Notes under the pieces: model-generated
Databases searched by the model: none
What the model was told of the DNA's origin: nothing
The model's input: only the letters and a program-made list of their open reading frames with translations
Position numbers and translations under genes: made by a program
Source of the DNA: Acetivibrio sp964466645
Lineage (GTDB): Bacteria; Bacillota; Clostridia; Acetivibrionales; Acetivibrionaceae
Assembly (NCBI GenBank): GCA_964466645.1
Contig: CAYXPB010000114.1
Span: forward strand, 1 to 15,371
Reading direction: 5' to 3'
DNA: 15,371 nt
Shown here: positions 5,332 to 12,209 of the stretch, piece after piece
Position numbering within the stretch: the first letter of the stretch is position 1
Layout of the letters: each line of letters opens with the position of its first letter

Positions 5332-7233
5332 TTGGATGATTTTTTAAATAGAGTTAATTCACCGGATGATGTAAAAAATCTGAGTCTGGATGAAGTGAAT
5401 GAATTGGCAAATGAAATAAGGACGTTCTTAATTGATAAGGTGTCGAAGACGGGGGGGCACCTTGCTTCTAACTTAGGAGTGGTCGAGTTGACACTTGCAC
5501 TTCACCGTGTTTTTAATTCGCCTTCTGACAAATTTGTTTGGGATGTTGGGCACCAATCTTATGTTCATAAGATAATTACTGGAAGAAAAGACCAATTCGA
5601 TACATTGAGGAAACTAGGAGGATTATCAGGGTTCCCAAAGGCTAATGAAAGTGAGCATGATGCTTTTAATACAGGTCACAGCAGCACTTCTATTTCTGCT
5701 GCCCTAGGAATTGCAAAAGCAAGAGACTTAAAAAAGGAATCATCTTCAGTTATTGCAGTTATCGGGGATGGAGCAATGACCGGAGGAATGGCTTTTGAAG
5801 CCTTGAATAATGCTGGAAGGTTTCCAAACAATTTTATTGTAATTTTGAATGACAATGAAATGTCAATTTCAAAAAATGTTGGTGGTATGTCAAAATACCT
5901 AAGTAAGATAAGAACAGAGCCTTTCTATTTTAAGGTTAAAGAGGATATAGATCTTATTCTAAACAAAATTCCTGCTATAGGTAAGAGTGCCGCAAAGGCT
6001 CTAGGGAGAGTTAAAGGCTCTATAAAATACATGATAATGCCAGGAATAATATTTGAAGAACTCGGATTTAAGTATTTAGGACCTGTTGATGGGCATAATA
6101 TAACCGAAATAGAAAAGCTTTTGAATGTAGCAAAGACGATAAAAGGACCTGTACTTGTACATGTATGTACACAGAAGGGTAAGGGCTATACATATGCAGA
6201 GAAAAATCCTCATGTTTTTCACGGTATAGCTCCTTTTGAAGTTGAGACGGGGAAAATTATCTCAAATAGTGGCCCGGGTTATTCCGGGATTTTTGGTAAT
6301 GAGCTTTGTAGGATAGCCCAAAACGAAGATAGAGTAGTGGCTATTTCAGCGGCGATGCCTCATGGAACCGGTTTAGAACCTTTTTCTAAGATGTATCCGG
6401 AGAGATTCTTTGATGTAGGTATTGCAGAACAGCACGCTGTTACTTTTGCAGCCGGACTAGCTAGAAACGGTATTACGCCTGTTGTTGCTCTATATTCCTC
6501 ATTTTTACAGAGGGCGTATGATCAAGTACTTCATGATGTTGCAATTCAAAATCTTCACGTTGTATTTGCTATTGACAGAGCTGGAATTGTAGGAGAAGAT
6601 GGAGAGACTCATCAGGGGATATATGATATTTCTTTTTTGAATCATATACCCAATATGACAATATTAGCTCCTTGTGATTACGCGGATTTTGCACTAATGT
6701 TACAATATGCAGTAGAGGAACACAATGGTCCTATTGCAATAAGGTATCCGAGGGGAAGAGGCATAGACAAACTGCTTGATACTGAGCCAATTAAGTTTGC
6801 TAAGGCTTTGCTTGTACGTGAAGGAAGCGATTTAACTATTGTGGCTGTTGGAAATAAGACGGAGATTGCGTTGAAAGTTGCAGACATGTTGGAAAATGTG
6901 GGTATTTCATGTGATGTTATATATTCTAGGTTTATAAAACCTATTGATGAAAAGCTTCTTTTTAACTCCGCTATAAAGACAAGACGTATTATAACTATTG
7001 AGGATAATGCCATAGCGGGAGGATTTGGAAGCAGGGTACTTGAGACAATGAATCAGAAGGGAATAAACATAAAGACAAAAATGTTTGGGTATCCGGATAA
7101 ATTTATTCCTCACGGTTCAAAGAACGAGCTTCAGAACATATATAGACTTGATGAGCAAGCTATTGTAAACGATGCAATTAAGTTAGTGAATAAGGAAAGA
7201 GTAAATGTTGAGTCGGTTCAAAAAAATAGCTGA
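5332..7233 (+). CDS. dxs: 1-deoxy-D-xylulose-5-phosphate synthase
   Basis: This 633-residue enzyme joins pyruvate and glyceraldehyde 3-phosphate with thiamine diphosphate, the first step of the methylerythritol phosphate route to isoprenoids. The length is normal. Domain I has DVGHQSYVHKIITGR (71-85) and the cofactor motif GDGAMTGGMAFEALNNAG (145-162), closed by NDNEMSIS (173-180). Domain II has the catalytic glutamate in GIAEQHAVTFAAGLA (E366), then DRAGIVGEDGETHQG (415-429). The transketolase C domain follows. The start is a TTG at 5332, 12 bp after the oapA TGA and in the same frame; an ATG at 5321 in another frame opens only a 9-codon ORF. No strong ribosome site is near the TTG, so translation is probably coupled to oapA. 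Confidence 0.96.
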   Translation: MDDFLNRVNSPDDVKNLSLDEVNELANEIRTFLIDKVSKTGGHLASNLGVVELTLALHRVFNSPSDKFVWDVGHQSYVHKIITGRKDQFDTLRKLGGLSGFPKANESEHDAFNTGHSSTSISAALGIAKARDLKKESSSVIAVIGDGAMTGGMAFEALNNAGRFPNNFIVILNDNEMSISKNVGGMSKYLSKIRTEPFYFKVKEDIDLILNKIPAIGKSAAKALGRVKGSIKYMIMPGIIFEELGFKYLGPVDGHNITEIEKLLNVAKTIKGPVLVHVCTQKGKGYTYAEKNPHVFHGIAPFEVETGKIISNSGPGYSGIFGNELCRIAQNEDRVVAISAAMPHGTGLEPFSKMYPERFFDVGIAEQHAVTFAAGLARNGITPVVALYSSFLQRAYDQVLHDVAIQNLHVVFAIDRAGIVGEDGETHQGIYDISFLNHIPNMTILAPCDYADFALMLQYAVEEHNGPIAIRYPRGRGIDKLLDTEPIKFAKALLVREGSDLTIVAVGNKTEIALKVADMLENVGISCDVIYSRFIKPIDEKLLFNSAIKTRRIITIEDNAIAGGFGSRVLETMNQKGINIKTKMFGYPDKFIPHGSKNELQNIYRLDEQAIVNDAIKLVNKERVNVESVQKNS

Positions 7234-7296
7234 TCAATTATTATATCTAGATAGGTATTTTTGAAACGGACATAGTAGAATACGGAGGTTTAAGTT

Positions 7297-8100
7297 TTGA
7301 AAAAGGAAAGACTTGATGTTCTGCTTGTAAACAAGGGACTTTTTGAAAGCCGTGAAAAGGCGAGAAGTTCTATAATGGCAGGAGTTGTGTTTGTAGCTGG
7401 TAACAAAGAGGATAAACCGGGTTTAAAGGTTGATATAGAGTCCGAAATAATGATAAAAGAAAATGTACATCCTTATGTCAGTAGGGGTGGACTAAAACTT
7501 GAAAAGGCAATTAAGGTATTTAATATAGATTTAAAGGGAAAGACAGCAATGGATATAGGAGCATCCACAGGAGGATTTACCGACTGTATGCTAAAAAACG
7601 GTGCAGCTAAAGTCTTCGCTGTAGACGTTGGTTATGGGCAGTTGGCATGGCAACTAAGAAATGACGAGCGCGTTGTATGTATGGAACGAACAAATATCAG
7701 GTATGTTGTGCGAGAGCAAATAGGTGCATTAGTTGATTTTGCATCAGTGGACGTCTCTTTTATTTCACTGAAAAAAGTCATTCCTGTAGCGATCAAACTG
7801 ATGACTGGTGAAGGTGAGCTCATGTGTTTGATTAAGCCGCAGTTTGAGGCAGGAAGGGATAAAGTAGGTAAACATGGAGTTGTAAGAGACCCAAAAGTTC
7901 ACGAAGATGTAATAAAGGATATCATCGCTTTTGTATTAGAAACGGGGCTTAAGGTAAAAGGCTTGGATTTCTCACCAATAAAGGGACCAGAAGGAAATAT
8001 TGAGTATTTGATTTATCTGAGTAAAAAAGAAGGAAATATTGATTTAGAGAATTTATATACTGAAGTCTCAAAGGTTGTTGAAAAGTCCCATGAGTTATGA
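7297..8100 (+). CDS. tlyA: TlyA family rRNA (cytidine-2'-O)-methyltransferase
   Basis: This 267-residue protein has an N-terminal S4 RNA-binding domain (RLDVLLVNKGLFESREKA, about 4-21, continuing to about 60). An FtsJ-like methyltransferase domain follows from about residue 61. The family junction YVSRGGLKLEKA is at about 59-70, and the SAM-binding motif GASTGGFTDCML is at about 88-99. VDVGYGQLAWQLRNDERV and VDVSFISLKK (151-160 region) are further signatures. TlyA methylates cytidines in 16S and 23S rRNA; older names call it hemolysin A. A TTG start is supported by GGAGGT at 7284-7289. It follows dxs by 63 bp, and the dxs-tlyA pairing is common in clostridia, usually followed by argR-recN. 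Here the synteny stops at a terminator. Confidence 0.94.
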   Translation: MKKERLDVLLVNKGLFESREKARSSIMAGVVFVAGNKEDKPGLKVDIESEIMIKENVHPYVSRGGLKLEKAIKVFNIDLKGKTAMDIGASTGGFTDCMLKNGAAKVFAVDVGYGQLAWQLRNDERVVCMERTNIRYVVREQIGALVDFASVDVSFISLKKVIPVAIKLMTGEGELMCLIKPQFEAGRDKVGKHGVVRDPKVHEDVIKDIIAFVLETGLKVKGLDFSPIKGPEGNIEYLIYLSKKEGNIDLENLYTEVSKVVEKSHEL

Positions 8101-8121
8101 CATGAGGACTTTATTTATTTG
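8082..8121 (+). terminator. Probable intrinsic terminator overlapping the tlyA stop
   Basis: AAAGTCCCATG (8082-8092) pairs with CATGAGGACTTT (8101-8112), with one bulged A, around an 8-nt loop. A T-rich run follows. The tlyA TGA at 8098-8100 is within the loop, so the hairpin would form only behind the ribosome. It probably ends the nusB-tlyA transcription block. Confidence 0.6.
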
Positions 8122-8190
8122 TAAAGAAAGTGCATTAATTCTAATAATATACACACAATTGAAGTACAACTCCCAATAGTGCAAATGCAT

Positions 8191-8357
8191 ATTATGGAAA
8201 GAACATTGCGGAGAGCCTTAGAGAATGTAGACGAAGCGAAGGTCGATTTTTGCAAAGCAAGATAAGTCGAATCACCCTTCCCTCGCGAAGCGAGTTTGAT
8301 TCGACCCGTAGCAAGTCGTACATTCTCTTAGGCTCGTAGCTTAGTTCTTGGAATAAT
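8191..8357. repeat. 167-bp imperfect inverted repeat, possible MITE or palindromic element
   Basis: The arms pair from both ends: ATTAT (8191-8195) with ATAAT (8353-8357), AAGAAC (8199-8204) with GTTCTT (8344-8349), and a 17-bp arm at 8213-8229 with 8319-8335 (one mismatch). GGTCGA (8241-8246) can pair with TCGACC (8301-8306). The centre is a second hairpin: GTCGAATCA (8266-8274) with TGATTCGAC (8297-8305), closed by CTCGC-GAA-GCGAG (8282-8294). TCGAC at 8301-8305 can pair with either GTCGA copy, so two folds compete. The element is richer in G+C than its flanks, encodes nothing, and lies between convergent genes. No clear target-site duplication was seen. Confidence 0.75.
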
Positions 8358-8396
8358 TAAACAGCCATAAAACCCTTTCAAACCAAGTAAAATCTA

Positions 8397-10594
8397 TCAG
8401 TATTCCTTTGAAATTTTTATATAATAATCGGTATCAATAATTTTTGCCGAGTATTTGAATTTATCCGACACAATTTTATTAATATCTTCAATATACCTGA
8501 TGTCTTTATCAATACCCTCAACGTATTCCGCAGAAGAGGATTTGGTATTGTACCGTGCATAGTCAGTAATCCAGCTTCTGTTTGAAAATATGACAAGCGG
8601 CTTGGTGTCAGATAAGATATCTGAACCTATTAAAAGCCTTGAGTCAAATGTAAGTCCGAACAAATTTGACAGAGTAGGAAGAATATCANNNNNNNNNNNN
8701 NNNNNNNNNNNNNNNNNNNNNNNNNNNNNNNNNNNNNNNNNNNNNNNNNNNNNNNNNNNNNNNNNNNNNNNNNNNNNNNNNNNNNNNNAAGCCTTGAGTC
8801 AAATGTAAGTCCGAACAAATTTGACAGAGTAGGAAGAATATCAAGGCTTGAGCAGGGTTTATTGACTATTACAGTATCCATTCCTTTTTTCCATAGGATT
8901 AGGCTACTTTTATAAAGTTCAAAATTTTCTTCAACTTTATGTCTCGCAAGTTCATCGATATTTTCCTTAGGAAGTCCGTAAGGATAGTGATCAGGACTTA
9001 TGGCAATTACAGTTTTGTCCGCAATGCCAGCCCCTTCTAGTTTCTCCATAAGAGACTTTATGGCAAATTCAAGCTCCATATTGCATGCAATATATGCTTT
9101 TGCTTTATCGGAGAAAGGAAGATGCTCAACATAGGCCTTGTTTTTTCTAGCAATGTAGTTTCCCCCAAAGGTATAGTTTAAATGGCCGCTTATAGTCATA
9201 TAATATGTGTGAAAAGGTATATTCCCAATATATTCATCTGTTGTAACATTGATCATTTCAAGATCCGATTCTGGCCAGGTGTTTTTTATATTCAGTCCGT
9301 TACCTATTCCTTTGTAATCGTAGCCCATGTTTGGGTGTGAAATATGCCTGTCATAATACTTATACGAGTGATTATGGTATGCTTTCAAAGTATATCCGAA
9401 ATTCTTGAGCTGGTTGCCCATAACAAAAGGCATATAATTTTTGCCCGATCGGCTGAAACTCCAAATACCTGTCTTTGGTATAAGTCCAGTACAAGCAACA
9501 TATTCTCCGTCGGAGGTACTTACTCCCCATATAGGATTGTAAAAATTATTGAAAACAAAGCCTTCCGTTGACATCTTATACAGGGTTGGCGTTAATACAG
9601 GGCTGATGGCATAAGGAGAGAAACCCTCAGCTGTTATGAGAATCAGATTATGACCTTTGAACATTCCTGTATATTTATTTTTTTTAGAAGGTACAGCCGA
9701 ATAGAAATATTTGTGCATATCAAGAAGAGTTTTATCCTTCTCGTTTGAAATAAGTGCTTCAAAGTCAATATCCGATATGTTAGCACCAAAGGTTGGTTCA
9801 GGGGGAGGAGTAGTGTCTTTGCAATTCGGATCGATAATGTGTGTGGGAGTTACTTCCGCACGGTATACAAAATTTGAAACAGTTTCATTAACATTGGTAT
9901 TTGAACATTCCTCAATGTTATCGCTGTAGTCCAGTCCCAAAAGTAGTCTTTTAATATCAAGCCGCATTGTTGTCATAAGTCCCAATTTATTTACCGATAA
10001 TTCAGGGATAGCAGATTTATAATACAAGGTATATTGGGAGTACTCAGTTTCTTTTGTACGGCTTACACAAAATAAAGAAACTGCATGGCTAATAAGTAAA
10101 AATGCCAATATAATTAAAAGCGGCTTAAATTGAAGCCTTTCAATGGGGTGCATCTTGTAAATGAAGGGCAAAATAACCAAAGGTATAAATAGAAGAAGGA
10201 CAGCTATAATATTTCTAAAAACGGCTGTTATAATAACGCTCTTAAATTGAAGTACGTCTCCTGCACCAGTAAGTGAAAAGAAGGACAAAGGAGTTTTGAA
10301 TACATCGTAATATATAAGTTGAATGTTGTAGATAAGAATAAGTAAGAATAACAGCGTTATAGTCAAAAGCTTGTTTATTTTAGGAGGAAATAAATAAGAG
10401 ATAATAAAAAAGATAATACCGGCAGATAGGGAAAATTGCATAACAAAAACAAAGTCAGTACTTAAACTTTTAAATACCCACAATCTAAAAATAAGCTCAA
10501 GGTATATGGTTGAAACTATAAAAAATAATAGAAGCCAGTACTTTGACGTAAAACCATGAACAAACTTAAGTCTTGCTAAAGTTTTTTGATTCAT
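8397..10594 (-). CDS. LTA synthase family (LtaS-like) membrane sulfatase, split by an assembly gap
   Basis: Five N-terminal membrane helices (about residues 19-41, 47-68, 75-95, 119-146, 157-177) precede a linker and an extracellular sulfatase-fold domain. The expected LtaS catalytic residues are present: E323 in TAEGFSP, the nucleophile T360 in GVSTSDGEY, H471 in TISGHLNYT, and D535-H536 in ISPDHYPYG. Such enzymes move glycerol phosphate from phosphatidylglycerol onto a glycolipid anchor or similar acceptor. A 100-N run breaks the gene, but its flanking 55 bases are identical. Removing 155 bases gives exactly 681 codons (680 residues) ending at 8397, normal for the family. The ATG at 10594 has AGGAG (10605-10609 on + as CTCCT). 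It is divergent from a PhnM-like gene and near the Pho regulators. The true acceptor is unknown; phosphoethanolamine or phosphoglycerol transfer to other glycans is possible. Confidence 0.88.
8634..8843. other. Scaffold gap: 100 N flanked by identical 55-base ends
   Basis: Bases 8689-8788 are exactly 100 N, the usual placeholder for a gap of unknown size. The 55 bases before it (8634-8688) are identical to the 55 after it (8789-8843). Contig ends that share a fixed short overlap are typical of k-mer graph assembly. Merging the two copies restores one open frame across the LtaS-like gene, so no real sequence seems to be missing and the 55-base duplication is not biological. Confidence 0.93.
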
Positions 10595-10651
10595 ATTTAG
10601 ATAACTCCTGCATATTAATTTGTAACTTCAAATTAAATATTAGCAAATTCT

Positions 10652-10680
10652 ATTATAACTCTTGTTAAAACAAATATCGA
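10652..10680 (-). promoter_or_regulatory. Candidate sigma-A promoter of the LtaS-like gene
   Basis: On the minus strand TCGATA (10675-10680; 4 of 6 bases) and a perfect TATAAT (10652-10657) are separated by 17 bp. The spacer contains a small palindrome, TTGTT-TT-AACAA, which includes one TTAACA hexamer and could be an operator half-site. The start codon is about 58 bp downstream. Confidence 0.5.
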
Positions 10681-10819
10681 CATAAAAAAACAACTTCAAT
10701 AGATTATGTGATTCCCAAAAAATAACTGGTCAATTACCATTTCAAAAAAATTGATTTGATAGGCTTTATGACCTAAGTGCTATATAGGTTATTTTTTTAA
10801 ATGCCTTATCAGATTGAAT

Positions 10820-10858
10820 TTAACATGTAATTAACTCTAAGTTAATTTATTCTTAGAA
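10820..10858 (+). promoter_or_regulatory. Four-repeat PhoP/PhoB box
   Basis: Hexamers TTAACA (10820), TTAACT (10831), TTAATT (10842) and TTAGAA (10853) start at exactly 11-bp intervals. Direct repeats of TTAACA-like hexamers with 11-bp period are the recognised target of PhoP in Gram-positive bacteria, where dimers bind four repeats. A -10-like TATTCT (10868-10873) lies 10 nt after the last repeat, the usual spacing for Pho-activated promoters that lack a good -35. The phoB-phoR genes are 3 kb away. The likely target is the PhnM-like gene; effects on the divergent LtaS-like gene are possible. Confidence 0.65.
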
Positions 10859-10951
10859 ATTGTGAGGTATTCTTTAATCAAACGATTGAAATTGAGTAGA
10901 CTAAATAAATAATCATACATTTATATGATATAAGAAAGGAGCCTTACGATT

Positions 10952-12082
10952 ATGAAAAACTATATGATAATAAATGCAAAAATTGTAACGCCCAGCGAAG
11001 TTATAAAAAACGGATGTATACTCATTAATAATGGTATAATAGAGAGCATCGAAGAATGCAGTAAATCCTATGTAAGAACTCATTCTACGGTGTTCGATGC
11101 AAAAGGTAAGTGGCTTTTGCCGGGAATAGTAGATTTGTACAGTGATTCAATAAATAAAGAGATGCAACCTAAACATGATGTTTTTATCCCACTGAAAATG
11201 GCTTTTTTTTCTCTCGAAAATAGGCTTTTACTACATGGAATAACATCAATTTATCATTCGATAGAATTTAAGGATGATCCTATCGATACTCAAACTACAG
11301 ATAAAATCATTTCAAATATAAAAGGCATTAATAATTATAAAAAATATGGACTATTAAGGCACTTTATAAATGTGAGATATGATATTACCGGGAAGAAGTT
11401 TTGTTCTAAATTGATGGAAATGATTGATTCTGAAAGTATAAATATTCTTTCACTTATTGATAACACAAAAAAGAAGGTAATTTTTGATGCAGAAGATGCT
11501 AGCAGCAAAAAGGATACACAGATAGTAGATTTTATTGATTTATTAGCTGAGAAGTCAAAAAAATACCATATACCGATGGCATCGCGTTATGATGATTCTT
11601 ATGACAAGATAAATGCAATGAAAAGTAAGGGTGTAACAATCAGGGAGTTTACGACAGATGTCAAGGTGGCTCAAGCAGCAGTAAAAGAAGGCCAATACGT
11701 TGTTGCAGGAGCACCAAATATTGTAAATGAAGAATCGGGCAATGGGGATATGGGTGTTATTGATGAAATCAAGGATGGGTTTGTGAATATCTTATGTTCT
11801 GATTATGTTCCTTCGTCAATTATTCATGCAATATTTATATTGCATTATAAACATGGGATTAAGATAAACGATGCAGTAAACATGGCTACTATAAATCCTG
11901 CCAAAGCTGCAGGTATTAATGATAGCTTCGGATCAATAGAATGTGGAAAACACGCTGACTTGATTCTTGTAGGGGATCGTATACCTTTTGTTGATCAGAT
12001 GTTTGTAAACGGAAAGAGAGTTTTATGTATGGAACGCAATAACCTTGTAAACAAGCAGTTATGGGCTAACGGATGGTCATAA
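10952..12082 (+). CDS. PhnM-like amidohydrolase with altered metal-site motifs
   Basis: This 376-residue protein follows the PhnM (ribose 1-methylphosphonate 5-triphosphate diphosphohydrolase) plan. It has an N-terminal beta sandwich, LPGIVDLYSD (56-65), GITSIYHSIEF (96-106), GVTIREFTTD (227-236), GAPNIV (253-258), LCSDYVPSSI (281-290) and a C-terminal GKHADLILV (332-340). Several usually conserved His are missing. The DLHxD metal motif reads DLYSD (Y63), ASHDD reads ASRYDD (210-215), and the GGSHSGN segment after GAPN reads EESGNGD. D283 of SDYVP is kept. No other phn (C-P lyase) genes are visible beside it. It may be a divergent hydrolase or an inactive homologue. The ATG has AAAGGAG (10935-10941). 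A Pho-box array upstream suggests phosphate-starvation control. The family call is good and the function is unsure. Confidence 0.72.
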   Translation: MKNYMIINAKIVTPSEVIKNGCILINNGIIESIEECSKSYVRTHSTVFDAKGKWLLPGIVDLYSDSINKEMQPKHDVFIPLKMAFFSLENRLLLHGITSIYHSIEFKDDPIDTQTTDKIISNIKGINNYKKYGLLRHFINVRYDITGKKFCSKLMEMIDSESINILSLIDNTKKKVIFDAEDASSKKDTQIVDFIDLLAEKSKKYHIPMASRYDDSYDKINAMKSKGVTIREFTTDVKVAQAAVKEGQYVVAGAPNIVNEESGNGDMGVIDEIKDGFVNILCSDYVPSSIIHAIFILHYKHGIKINDAVNMATINPAKAAGINDSFGSIECGKHADLILVGDRIPFVDQMFVNGKRVLCMERNNLVNKQLWANGWS

Positions 12083-12139
12083 TTGCCTGCCCATTGTAAT
12101 AACGTCTGAAAAAATACTTTCACACTTTGATTCATAATA

Positions 12140-12170
12140 GGGTCAAAAGTTACTAATGTGACTTTGACCC
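12140..12170. terminator. Hairpin between convergent genes, possible bidirectional terminator
   Basis: GGGTCAAAAGT (12140-12150) pairs with ACTTTGACCC (12161-12170) with one bulged A. The stem extends inward by T-G, A-T and C-G pairs to a TAAT loop. It lies in the 127-bp space between the ends of the PhnM-like gene and phoR. Flanking T-runs are poor on both strands, so termination may be Rho-assisted or weak. Confidence 0.5.
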
Positions 12171-12209
12171 ATCTATGTTATTGAATTAGAAGCGATTGAT
12201 GTTAAATAA

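Larger units (their letters stand above)
10595..10951. other. Divergent intergenic control region
   Basis: This 357-bp A+T-rich region separates the LtaS-like gene (- strand) from the PhnM-like gene (+ strand). It holds a sigma-A-like promoter facing left, and a four-repeat Pho-box-like array with a -10-like sequence facing right. No gene was seen. Confidence 0.75.

Noticed and set aside
8101..8190. A target-site duplication flanking the palindromic element
   Set aside because: The flanks next to 8191 and 8357 share only short A+T-rich strings that are expected by chance.
8630..8688. The C-terminus read through the N run in the LtaS-like frame
   Set aside because: It reads the duplicated contig end in the wrong frame; the true C-terminus continues from 8633 down to 8397.
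8634..8843. A 55-base direct repeat as a real duplication or recombination site
   Set aside because: Both copies abut a 100-N placeholder, and merging them restores a full-length frame, so an assembly overlap explains it.
9344..9929. Small plus-strand frames inside the LtaS-like gene
   Set aside because: They are antisense to conserved catalytic regions and have no ribosome sites or recognisable domains.
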